Below are positions 25,692-34,265 of a stretch of DNA of 64,000 nt, in pieces. The notes under the pieces were generated by a model. The model worked only from the letters and a program-made list of their open reading frames with translations. It made no database searches and was not told the origin of the DNA. Origin of the DNA: Vibrio sp. CAU 1672. Lineage in GTDB: Bacteria > Pseudomonadota > Gammaproteobacteria > Enterobacterales > Vibrionaceae. The DNA lies in the NCBI RefSeq assembly GCF_029223195.1, contig NZ_JARHUF010000013.1:56144-120143 (forward strand), given 5' to 3'. The translations under genes were made by a program, and so were the position numbers. Every line of letters starts with the position of its first letter. Position 1 is the stretch's first letter.

Positions 25692-27464
25692 TTAGACGGC
25701 TTCTTCCAGCCATTTATCCTCTTCTTCGAGCTGTTTGAGATGACGATCGGCTTGTTGTAACTGGTACATCTGAGCGTAGCGTCCTTTGCTTTTTAACAGT
25801 GACTGGTGTGTACCTCGCTCAACTAAATCACCGTGATGCAGTACCATGATTTGGTCGGCATCTAAAATGGTTGATAAGCGGTGAGCAATCACAATGAGGG
25901 TCATGTTCTCACGTAACACTGCTAAGCTTTGCTGGATCAGTGCCTCAGTACCGGAGTCAATATTTGCGGTGGCTTCGTCCAAAATCAGAATTTTCGGCTT
26001 TGCCACCAGAACCCGAGCCAGAGCCAACAGCTGTTTCTGGCCCGCAGAAAGGTTAGTCTCCCCCTGACCTAACTCGGTTGACAGGCCATCCGGGTAACGC
26101 TGGATTTGTTCCGCCAGACCCACACTCTCGAGTGCCTGCCATAGTTCTGAATCGCTGATGGCACGTCCTAAGGCAATGTTTTCGCGCACTGAGGCAGGCA
26201 AAATATGCGGGTCTTGCTGCACCATGGCGACATCTTTCCGCAATACCGTTTTGCTTAAGCTCTTTAACGGCCGACCGTCGATAAGCAGCTCACCTGTTTC
26301 TACCGGATAAAAGCCCATCAGCAGTGAGGCCAGCGTGCTTTTACCGCTGCCGGTATGCCCGACCAGAGCAATAAACTGCTGGTAGTCGGCCTGCAAGGAG
26401 ATATCCTTCAGTACATTTTGTTTACCATCATAGCTGAATGTTACCTGTTCAAGCTGGATAGCACCGGTGACAAGGGGCTGATCGTCATTACCATAGGTTT
26501 GCGCTTTTGCGTCCATCAGTTCAAACACCCGTTCACTGGAGACCAATGCCTGCTGGAGTAACGCCAGCTGTTGGGTCATTTCGATTAACGGTTCGGTCAC
26601 CCGTCCGAGATAACTGATAAAAGCGTATAAAACCCCGACGCCGATCATTTCAACGCCACTGACGCCGAAGATAGCCACTAAGCAGAGCAGGGCAACTCCG
26701 GCCAGCAGATCCATAAGCGGACGCAACATGTAGCCATTTAGCCGGATCACGTTTTTAGAGGCGACCAGATGCTGCTCCGTCAGGTCATTGAATTGTTGGT
26801 TAAATCGCTCTTCCTGCTGCATCAACTGGATGACACTCATACCCTGGATTGACTCACTTAAGTTGGCGTTAATGTCAGTTAACAAGTCGCGCATGTTGCG
26901 GTAGCTTTCGGTACTGAGTTTTTTAAACAGATACATAAAGCCAATGACCACGGGTAAGAGTACCAGTACTACCACAGTCAGTTTCCAGCTGAGAAAAAAC
27001 ATCACTCCAATCATGACCAGAATCATCACGACATTTTTCACCACAGTGGCAATCAGTAGTTCGTAAAACTGCTGTAGTGACTCAGTGTCATTGGTGATAC
27101 GTGATACCAGCCTACCTGCAGGAGTATAATCAAAAGCTGACAGGGGTTGTCTGAGCACACCAGAAAACGTCTGTTTACGAATGGTTTTAATCGTGTTGGT
27201 CGCAACTAAACTAAACTGCAGCGACTGCAGGTACTGAAATGTCGCGGATGTTACCAGAAGTAGGATATAACCTACAGCCAGTGACGCCAGAACCGGAGTC
27301 GAGTAATCGCCTTTGGCGATGTGTTCATCAATAAAATACTGGATCAGCCAAGGGCCGCCGGCGTTGGCTAACGCAGCAATAAACAGCAGTATCAGGCCTT
27401 TTATCATCGGCTTTGGTTGAGCTAATGGGTATGACAATAATCGGCGGAAAGTACTTTGTTGCAT
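25692..27464 (-). CDS. mdlB: ABC exporter half-transporter MdlB/SmdB
   Basis: A 590-residue type I ABC exporter: six transmembrane helices in residues about 15-310, then an ATPase domain with Walker A GHTGSGKST, signature LSAGQ and Walker B ILILDEATAN with the catalytic Glu intact. The start is the ATG at 27464, 8 bases after GGAGG inside the end of mdlA; a TTG one codon earlier is possible. It pairs with MdlA as a heterodimeric multidrug-type exporter (SmdAB in Serratia). The signature serine-alanine-glycine form differs from the canonical LSGGQ. Confidence 0.9.
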   Translation of the reverse strand: MQQSTFRRLLSYPLAQPKPMIKGLILLFIAALANAGGPWLIQYFIDEHIAKGDYSTPVLASLAVGYILLLVTSATFQYLQSLQFSLVATNTIKTIRKQTFSGVLRQPLSAFDYTPAGRLVSRITNDTESLQQFYELLIATVVKNVVMILVMIGVMFFLSWKLTVVVLVLLPVVIGFMYLFKKLSTESYRNMRDLLTDINANLSESIQGMSVIQLMQQEERFNQQFNDLTEQHLVASKNVIRLNGYMLRPLMDLLAGVALLCLVAIFGVSGVEMIGVGVLYAFISYLGRVTEPLIEMTQQLALLQQALVSSERVFELMDAKAQTYGNDDQPLVTGAIQLEQVTFSYDGKQNVLKDISLQADYQQFIALVGHTGSGKSTLASLLMGFYPVETGELLIDGRPLKSLSKTVLRKDVAMVQQDPHILPASVRENIALGRAISDSELWQALESVGLAEQIQRYPDGLSTELGQGETNLSAGQKQLLALARVLVAKPKILILDEATANIDSGTEALIQQSLAVLRENMTLIVIAHRLSTILDADQIMVLHHGDLVERGTHQSLLKSKGRYAQMYQLQQADRHLKQLEEEDKWLEEAV

Positions 27465-27467
27465 CAA

Positions 27468-29207
27468 TCAGTCCTCCATAGCTTGTTCGAGTTTTTGATA
27501 TTGGAACATCTCAGCGTACCAACCTTGTTGTTTAAGTAGCTCTGCGTGTTGACCTCGTTCAGTAACGTGGCCGTGGTTGAGTACAATGATTTCCTCTGCG
27601 GCTTCGAGAGCCGTTAAGCGATGGGCAATGACAATTAAGGCCTGCTCACGGTAATGGGTTTCAAGGTTTGTTAGTATTTGATGTTCGGTTCGGCCGTCAA
27701 CGGCTGATAGGGCGTCATCCAACACCAGTACCTGCGTGTTTAGGAGCATCGCCCGTGCAATTGCAATCCGTTGTTTCTGCCCGCCGGAGAGCGTGATGCC
27801 CTTTTCTCCGACTTCGGTATCGTAGCCATGGGGAAACTTTAGAATGTCATCATGAATGCACGCCAGCTTAGCCGCGCGATAGACTTCTTCTTGGCTGGCG
27901 GATGGATTGCCTAACGCAATGTTGTCGTAAATCGACTTCGAGAATAGAAATGGACTTTGATTGACGACCGCAAACCGCTGACGCCACTGTGCCAGTTGGG
28001 CATCTTTGATTTCGACTTCACCGAATCGGATCGCTCCACCAGACAGTTCATGCTGGCGTAATAACAGAGCCAGCAGGGTAGACTTACCGCTCCCGACCGG
28101 ACCGGCAATACCCAGCATTTTACCAGGGAGTAGCGTAAAGCTAACCTGACTCAGGGCCGGCGGTAATTCTGGTGACCAGTGAAAGTTTTCAATATCAAGC
28201 GTGAGCGGCAACAGCTGTTGTGGTATCGGGGTATTACCACTGACGATCTCTGGCTGCTCGTTAAAGATTTCCTCCAGGCGGTTCCACGCAGCGGAACCGC
28301 GCTCGAGAATATTGAACAAAAAGGCAAAGGCCAGCATTGGCCAAATCATCAGGCCCAGATACATAGTAAAGGCGGTAAGGTCACCCAGGGTGATCTCACC
28401 ATTTTCGACCAGATAGGCACCGACTGCTACACTGAGCAGGAAAGATATGCCAATCGTAATCTGTATAGCTGGATCAAAGCGCGCGTCAACACGGGCAACC
28501 GCGAGGTTTTTTGCCCCGGTGTCGTCGACCACGCCTTCAAAGTGGCGCTGTTCCTGATCCTCCAGGCCAAATGCACGTAGCATCCGAACGCCGTTAAGTG
28601 ACTCTTGCGTCATGTCCGACATTGAGGAAAAGGCTTCCTGAGCGATGCGGAAACGCGTGTGCAGAATACGCACAATATAAAAAATTGCTACAGCAAGAAA
28701 CGGCATTGGTAATAAGGCCATTAGCGTCAGTTTCCAGCTGATGTGGCCGACCATGACGATCAACACCGCAATGCCGGTGATCAATGAGTCAGCGGCGGTC
28801 AGCACGCCTTCACCCGCCGTCATTACGATGTTACGTACGTCATTGGTGCCCCGGGCCATTAAATCGCCGGTTTTATAGCGTTCAAAGAAGCGCGGTGGTT
28901 GGGTCGACAAGTGACGGTAGAGCCGGTTGCGCAAAATGGTACCCAGCTCCCAACTGGCTCCGAACAACCAAATGCGCCATAAAATTCGGCAGCCATAGAT
29001 GGCAGAGAGCAGCAGAGTCAGCCCGAGCAACCACGTGGCTAACGTTTGACCGGTTATGGTGCCAGCCACCACATTATCCACGATCACACCGACTGCCTTG
29101 GGGGGCACCAGCTGGAGGGCGGAAATAACGGCAAACAATAGGATAGAGCCTACATAATGCTTCCACTTGAGTTGGAAATACCAACGCAATTGCCAGAAAA
29201 TTTTCAT
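27468..29207 (-). CDS. mdlA: ABC exporter half-transporter MdlA/SmdA
   Basis: A 579-residue half-transporter with six N-terminal transmembrane helices and a C-terminal ATPase domain. Walker A is GPVGSGKST, the signature LSGGQKQR is canonical, and Walker B reads LVLDDALSAVD, with Asp where the catalytic Glu would be. This gives one degenerate and one consensus ATP site in the MdlA/MdlB pair, the usual state of heterodimeric ABC exporters. It is the first gene of a two-gene operon with mdlB, whose start region it overlaps. The likely role is efflux of hydrophobic compounds. Confidence 0.9.
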   Translation of the reverse strand: MKIFWQLRWYFQLKWKHYVGSILLFAVISALQLVPPKAVGVIVDNVVAGTITGQTLATWLLGLTLLLSAIYGCRILWRIWLFGASWELGTILRNRLYRHLSTQPPRFFERYKTGDLMARGTNDVRNIVMTAGEGVLTAADSLITGIAVLIVMVGHISWKLTLMALLPMPFLAVAIFYIVRILHTRFRIAQEAFSSMSDMTQESLNGVRMLRAFGLEDQEQRHFEGVVDDTGAKNLAVARVDARFDPAIQITIGISFLLSVAVGAYLVENGEITLGDLTAFTMYLGLMIWPMLAFAFLFNILERGSAAWNRLEEIFNEQPEIVSGNTPIPQQLLPLTLDIENFHWSPELPPALSQVSFTLLPGKMLGIAGPVGSGKSTLLALLLRQHELSGGAIRFGEVEIKDAQLAQWRQRFAVVNQSPFLFSKSIYDNIALGNPSASQEEVYRAAKLACIHDDILKFPHGYDTEVGEKGITLSGGQKQRIAIARAMLLNTQVLVLDDALSAVDGRTEHQILTNLETHYREQALIVIAHRLTALEAAEEIIVLNHGHVTERGQHAELLKQQGWYAEMFQYQKLEQAMED

Positions 29208-29491
29208 CGTGCATCCTGCGTAACTAATTGAAATTTTTATAGAACATTCAATTCATTATTCGTGTTAATAAATTGATTACAAGCACATTTTTCAAGCTGA
29301 TAGGAAAACGGGAGATTGTGTCGCGGGACGGTTTAATGACGCGAAAGCCCGATGATCTCTGGCTAAGAAGTTGCGACTTAATGAAATAATGTGAATTTAT
29401 TGTTATTTTTGTCAGTTTGGCCGGTAGGGGGGCGGGGAGAGAGGAAAGCCCCTGAAAGCGTCTATTCCAGGGGTTTGAAGGGGAAGGCGGT

Positions 29492-30178
29492 TCAGCTTTC
29501 TGAAATGGCCTGAGAGGAGCGTCTGAAGACAAAGCGCCAAATAAACAGTACAAGGGCGATGTAGGCTAACCCGACGCTCAAAGCCTGCCAGTGCATGCCG
29601 TTATACATGGCAATTGGCATCAGGGAAATGATGAAAATATCCGTAATAGAGCCGGGCACGTATGCGATCGCGTAGTCATCCAACACTTTACAGCGCATTT
29701 TAGGATCAACAATACGCAGCAGCGCAATACCCATTGCAACGGTGCCGGTCAGCCATCCCCAGGAGAATATGCCTTTCTCAAACCAGTCGTCTCCCATGAT
29801 GCGGGGAGCGACCCAGAAGATCAGCCAGAGGGTAAAGCCGACACCACCGACAGCCAGAACAATCATCGGCATGAGATACTGAGCAAGCACGGTGATCTTA
29901 ATCGCGGAAATACCGAAGATAATCAGATAATCGGTACTAATGCCCGCTGCATGCTTAAACGCACCGTCGCACAGGTAGTGGGAGGCGCGCGTCTGTTGGG
30001 CGATGATACGGACGAGCATACCGCCCAGAAAGCCAGTGACGAAAGTCGGGTTCTGGACTTTGTCGTGGAAAGAGGAGAGGTAATTGGCGGCCACATAAGA
30101 AAATGCCGTTACCACTACCACCAATGCGGCGTGAATGGCAAATGAGTCAACTGACAGCGAGGACATGGTATCTTTCAT
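29492..30178 (-). CDS. C-terminal half of a GltS-type sodium/glutamate symporter, probable remnant
   Basis: A product of about 228 residues with six hydrophobic segments. The stretch NPTFVTGFLGGMLVR corresponds to the beginning of the second half of GltS (E. coli ELPTFVCVLFVG...), and the rest follows that half to its end. The N-terminal half with the Gly-Gly-His-Gly-Thr motif is absent; full GltS has about 400 residues. The frame is open to 30298, but that extension crosses a large hairpin, so the ATG at 30178 behind CAGCAGG is preferred. It is probably a deletion remnant. A functional half-size transporter is possible but less likely. Confidence 0.6.
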   Translation of the reverse strand: MKDTMSSLSVDSFAIHAALVVVVTAFSYVAANYLSSFHDKVQNPTFVTGFLGGMLVRIIAQQTRASHYLCDGAFKHAAGISTDYLIIFGISAIKITVLAQYLMPMIVLAVGGVGFTLWLIFWVAPRIMGDDWFEKGIFSWGWLTGTVAMGIALLRIVDPKMRCKVLDDYAIAYVPGSITDIFIISLMPIAMYNGMHWQALSVGLAYIALVLFIWRFVFRRSSQAISES

Positions 30179-30251
30179 CACAGCCTGCTGTTCGTCAGGC
30201 TTAGCCGCGCGGGAACTGAGCCAAATGTCTGGAGTCGGTGAACAAGTTTGG

Positions 30252-30287
30252 CCATGCCATGCGCGCCCGGGCGAGCGAATGGCATGG
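30252..30287 (-). terminator. large stem-loop between the Tag-like gene and the gltS remnant
   Basis: CCATGCCAT pairs perfectly with ATGGCATGG around an 18-nt GC-rich loop that is itself partly palindromic (CGCCCGGGCG). It has no T-run. It may be a terminator for the Tag-like gene or mark a rearrangement junction. Confidence 0.5.
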
Positions 30288-30312
30288 TTTGGTAGCATGG
30301 CGTTGCTAAACC

Positions 30313-30999
30313 CTAGATTCGGTTGTCACCGGTGCTGAATGCGATGACCTGGCTGATTTGGGTGAAACTCCGCCCGCTTTCTTGCCGCCACTGAAGGAAA
30401 GCCTGAGTGGCGGCATCAAGCGACTTTTTGCTCTCTTTGCCGCCGGTTATGATTTGGCTGTTACGCAGGTACGCTTCGACATCCGATGAGAGAATGAACG
30501 TGTCGACGCCCATTTGCCTCAGGGTGTAAGGACCGGTATTACCACCCAGCCGTTTGCCGTGCTTTTTCAGATAGCGCCAAAGGCCGGTGATGTCGTCTGC
30601 CGGCCAGTTAGCGACCATGTTGCTAAACGAGCTGTGTTGCAGGGCCGCGTCATGGATCATACGCGCATTGGCCGGGATCGACATCACTTTAGTCAGATGG
30701 CGAATGATGCGTTTATCCGTCGCTTTCTGCTCCCACTGTTCATCGGAGAGCATCAATAGCGGCTCAAGGTTAAATCCGAAAAAAACATCTTCAAAGTTTG
30801 GCCATTTATTGCGTACAACCTGCCAGGAAATACCACTTTGGAAGACTTTCATCGTAAATGCCGCAAGCCAGCGTTCATCAGGAATCGCCAGCAACTCTGC
30901 CTGACTCAATGGTCGTGAGAGTCGGGCTTCCAGTTGGTCTTCCCCTCCCTTGCGTTTTGCCGCGCGCTGATAAATAGCATCAAATTTCTCAATGGTCAT
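30313..30999 (-). CDS. Tag-like (DNA-3-methyladenine glycosylase I fold) protein with altered active site
   Basis: A 228-residue protein. SGISWQVVRNKWPNFEDVF (residues about 55-73) and RIIRHLTKVMSIPANARMI align with the core of Tag glycosylases, which excise 3-methyladenine. The catalytic Glu that precedes this core in E. coli Tag appears as Lys (TMKVFQSG). The zinc-binding Cys/His pairs at the ends of Tag are not seen. The C-terminal VDTFILSSDVEAYLRN retains the fold's DNA-contact region. Glycosylase activity is therefore uncertain, and it may be a divergent glycosylase or a DNA-binding homologue. The upstream region is shared with a divergent small gene. Confidence 0.75.
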   Translation of the reverse strand: MTIEKFDAIYQRAAKRKGGEDQLEARLSRPLSQAELLAIPDERWLAAFTMKVFQSGISWQVVRNKWPNFEDVFFGFNLEPLLMLSDEQWEQKATDKRIIRHLTKVMSIPANARMIHDAALQHSSFSNMVANWPADDITGLWRYLKKHGKRLGGNTGPYTLRQMGVDTFILSSDVEAYLRNSQIITGGKESKKSLDAATQAFLQWRQESGRSFTQISQVIAFSTGDNRI

Positions 31000-31152
31000 A
31001 AAAGAATTCTGCCCGTGTTGGTGTCGCTACACTGATAAGCATACTACGCTTAATTAAGTAGCTGAATCATAAATTTACACCACGATGGATAACGTCATTC
31101 ATACGTGGATGATAGAAAGCAGACGATTTCATCTTGATAGGAGGGGCCGCAG

Positions 31153-31347
31153 ATGAAGAAGGTTACGTTGACGTTTGTTGGTGAAGGTTCAGAGCGTGTC
31201 GCCAACAAGTTTTATACTTGGCTGGCTGACGGGGGACTGGAGGATGACCTGATTGAAAATCTCTCGGATCGTGATGTGTCAGTGGTGGGGATCACCGATT
31301 TTGATAATGAGACTTTGGATGTGGTGGTAACCACGGAGATGAATTGA
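31153..31347 (+). CDS. small hypothetical protein, 64 residues
   Basis: An acidic protein beginning MKKVTLTFVGEGSERVANKF and containing GLEDDLIENL and VVGITDFDNE. It lies behind an excellent ribosome-binding site, ATAGGAGGGG. The alternating hydrophobic pattern suggests a small alpha/beta fold with no membrane segment. It is divergent from the Tag-like gene and is closed by a perfect stem-loop. I do not recognise the family. The ribosome-binding site and the tidy gene borders support a real gene. Confidence 0.7.
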   Translation: MKKVTLTFVGEGSERVANKFYTWLADGGLEDDLIENLSDRDVSVVGITDFDNETLDVVVTTEMN

Positions 31348-31351
31348 ACCG

Positions 31352-31380
31352 ACGCCCTCTCTAAAGTGCAGAGAGGGCGT
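31352..31380. terminator. stem-loop between a small gene and the Hsp70 module
   Basis: A perfect 11-bp stem (ACGCCCTCTCT / AGAGAGGGCGT) with a 7-nt loop and no T-run. It sits between two convergent genes and can serve as a terminator or RNA-end stabiliser for both. Confidence 0.65.
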
Positions 31381-31399
31381 AAATGAAGTGGGTAATCGG

Positions 31400-34210
31400 T
31401 TACGGATGCGGAACTAACGTCAAGCCGCTTGGCAGGGCATCGCCGAATACGCGTCTGGATTCACTTTCTGACAGATCTTTGACATCTTCAACCAGTTCCA
31501 CCCAAGACGCCGGCACTTTGCTCAGCTTGAGTTTGGCCAACATCTGGCGGCGAAAATCATCTGAAATGTCAAATAAGCGGTCACCTGTTTTACGGCACAT
31601 CATCACCGCAGCGAAGGCAATCATGGGTTCTTTTTGCCAGTTCTGCTCCATCAGTTTAGGCAACCACTGTTCCACCTGTTCACGGGGAACGACGTTGTGT
31701 TGGCTGCCGTATAATGGCGTCCGGGAAGCCAGGCGGCCTATTGCCCACCAGTGCGCCTGCTCAAACTGGTTCAGGTTGAGAGCTTTACTCAGGAACCAAC
31801 TTGCCAGCAGTACTTTGTCTTCGACTTCCAGATGCTCCAGCGAGGCTGACAGGCGTACCATGGATTCATAACCCATGTCCTGTGCGGCTTTGGCCGATTG
31901 TGGGTTTTTCATTGCCCCAGGGTGGAGGTATTTGGCGATATCGGCCAGGATGGTTTCTTGCTGTTCCTGACTTAACCCACCGGCAATACGTCGCCAGAAT
32001 ACCCACCAGTCTGTCCAGCCCTGATGGTTTTTAAACTGAATGCCTTGTTGATACAGACTCCAGATTTGCTCGATACGCCACGAATCGGTGGCATCGCCAA
32101 AGCCAGGACGCAGGGCAAAACCAGCTAAGCGCAGCCAGTTTTTTTCGTGCTGTTCAGAGCGGCGGCGACGTTTTCGTCCCTGGGCAAAAGCATCAAACAA
32201 CTGACGAAGAGTGGTGAAGTCCCATTCATCACGTTTGCCGAGCCGTTTCTCCAGATCTTTGGCTAACGTTTTGATCTCTTTGCTGTCCGCGCTCTTCTTA
32301 TTACCGCTGTACAGGCGAGCAATGAGATGCTGGCACTCATTGAGCCGTGGATGAAGTTGCAATTGTTCGCTGTCATCAGCCTGCTTGTTGCGAACTTCAA
32401 ACTCCAGCGCCCAGCGTTTACTGTCGTCGTTTACGCTGACGCACTCCATCTTCAATGTGCCGACTTCAGTTAACTGACAGGCTAGCTGAACTTCGACCCG
32501 TTCTTTTTGGTTGGCGTGTAGCTCGGAGCCTTCGCCTTCCAGTGTGGTGATGTAGGGGGGCAGGGGTGCAAACAGATCAGGATCGACATCGGTCATCATG
32601 CCGTTTTGAATGGTGGCATCATTGCTGAGTGTGTCGTGGGTTGAGGTCAGCAGATTGAAACGCACCGGTTCACCAAGTGTCAGCGAGAAACGCCGGCCGC
32701 TTAAGCGGATTTCATCGCCTTCTTCAGTGCCTTTCGCCAGCAGACACAGTGCTTTGCCCATCCTGTTCTTCTCTTGCAGATGCAGGAAGTAAGAGCGGGC
32801 AGCTCCGCCACCAATTTTAAGCTGAGCACCACGGCGGGCTTTACCAAAGGCGACGGCACCGAGGGCTACCGACCAATCCGGATGTGGGTTGTCCAATACC
32901 GTGACCGGGGCGCCGCGCCAGTCAGAGAGCAGGCGCGTTACCCGTTCAGTGACCAGGTCGCTGTTGAATACCCCGCCGTTTAGTAGCAGGCCAACAGGAA
33001 TAGCGGGCTGCTTATCGTCTTCAATCCCCAGTGCTGCGCGTGAAACGTGCTGATGTTGGGTCAGGAACTCGGCGATGTGCTTACTGACCGCAGGGTCGGC
33101 GACATAAGGCAGGCCAAACTCCACCACAGCGCTGCGGCGTCTGTCTGGCACCTGGCTGAAATCCGACAGCGGGAAAAAGCCATCCAGCGCAATTTGGTGT
33201 ACTTCTTGTTTACTCAGAGCGATGCTTTTGGTGCCGCCAAGCAGCCTGGAGCCGCTGCCCAGCATGGTGATTTTTACCTCATCCGGCGCATCAGCTGAAA
33301 GCAGGTTCTCTTTGGCTTTCCGAGTCTGTTGGATCAGTTTCGTCAGGCTTGCTGCGGTGAGTTTTTTACTCTGGCTGAAGCGGCTTTCTGCCAGATGGGC
33401 CAGGGCTAAATCGAGGTTATCACCCCCTAGCATTAAGTGCTCACCAACGCCAATACGGTCCAGTGCCAGTTCGCCACCCTTATATTTAGCTTCAATTAAA
33501 CTCAAGTCGGTGGTACCACCACCTACGTCACACACCAGGATAAGTGGCAGTGCTTTTAACTTGTCAGCCGCGGTCTGCTGGTGGCGGGCGTACCAGTCAT
33601 AACATACCGCTTGTGGCTCTTCGAGCAGTATGATGTTGCCCAGGCCAGCCAGTTGTGCGGCTTCAAGTGTCAGTTTACGCGCAGTTTCATCAAACGATGC
33701 CGGGACGGTAACCACCACATCCTGCTCCTCCAGCCTGTTGCTTGGGTGGCGGTAGTTCCATGCCTGACGGATGTGGTTAAGATAACTGGCGCTGGCAATT
33801 ACAGGGGAAACTTTATCGACATCTTGTGTGCCAGCCCAAGGCAGGATGTCTGAGCTGCGGTCAACGGCCTGGTGGGACAGCCAGCTTTTGGCGCTGGAAA
33901 CCTGACGGCCTTCAACTTTTGCGCCCAGTTCGCGCGCCCATTCACCAACGATGACATTGCTGATATCACCGGAAACCGGTTGATGTTCCCACGGTAGAGT
34001 TAAATCAGCAGGGGAGATCTGACTCTGCGCCGGATGGTAACGGAAAGAGGGCAATAGCGGTTTACGTACCACTTCGCCGGGACCGATTAACTGGTCAATA
34101 TCAAATAGGGAAACAGGGGATTGTTCAAGGTTGTCAGTTATTTCACAGTAGGCCACCACAGTATTGGTGGTTCCAAGGTCGATACCGACAAGAAAACGGG
34201 GAGATGCCAT
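31400..34210 (-). CDS. large Hsp70-family protein with DUF3731 C-terminal region
   Basis: A 936-residue protein. Residues 1-420 form an Hsp70/actin-type ATPase domain with phosphate loops VGIDLGTTNTVV and CDVGGGTTDLS and a later ALGAVAFGKA adenosine-type motif. Residues 420-600 resemble a divergent beta substrate-binding part (FNLLTS, TTLEGEGSELH). Residues 600-936 are a helical, Trp/Arg-rich region matching the DUF3731 (DnaK-related) family. No J-protein or GrpE gene lies near. It is the third gene of a module with a second Hsp70 (55 bp upstream) and a DUF2760 membrane protein. Chaperone-like remodelling is inferred, and no client is known. Confidence 0.85.
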   Translation of the reverse strand: MASPRFLVGIDLGTTNTVVAYCEITDNLEQSPVSLFDIDQLIGPGEVVRKPLLPSFRYHPAQSQISPADLTLPWEHQPVSGDISNVIVGEWARELGAKVEGRQVSSAKSWLSHQAVDRSSDILPWAGTQDVDKVSPVIASASYLNHIRQAWNYRHPSNRLEEQDVVVTVPASFDETARKLTLEAAQLAGLGNIILLEEPQAVCYDWYARHQQTAADKLKALPLILVCDVGGGTTDLSLIEAKYKGGELALDRIGVGEHLMLGGDNLDLALAHLAESRFSQSKKLTAASLTKLIQQTRKAKENLLSADAPDEVKITMLGSGSRLLGGTKSIALSKQEVHQIALDGFFPLSDFSQVPDRRRSAVVEFGLPYVADPAVSKHIAEFLTQHQHVSRAALGIEDDKQPAIPVGLLLNGGVFNSDLVTERVTRLLSDWRGAPVTVLDNPHPDWSVALGAVAFGKARRGAQLKIGGGAARSYFLHLQEKNRMGKALCLLAKGTEEGDEIRLSGRRFSLTLGEPVRFNLLTSTHDTLSNDATIQNGMMTDVDPDLFAPLPPYITTLEGEGSELHANQKERVEVQLACQLTEVGTLKMECVSVNDDSKRWALEFEVRNKQADDSEQLQLHPRLNECQHLIARLYSGNKKSADSKEIKTLAKDLEKRLGKRDEWDFTTLRQLFDAFAQGRKRRRRSEQHEKNWLRLAGFALRPGFGDATDSWRIEQIWSLYQQGIQFKNHQGWTDWWVFWRRIAGGLSQEQQETILADIAKYLHPGAMKNPQSAKAAQDMGYESMVRLSASLEHLEVEDKVLLASWFLSKALNLNQFEQAHWWAIGRLASRTPLYGSQHNVVPREQVEQWLPKLMEQNWQKEPMIAFAAVMMCRKTGDRLFDISDDFRRQMLAKLKLSKVPASWVELVEDVKDLSESESRRVFGDALPSGLTLVPHP

Positions 34211-34265
34211 ACAAACCTTCGTGTATTTGAAAACGGCACCCGTATGGATGCCGTTGAATTTTTAG

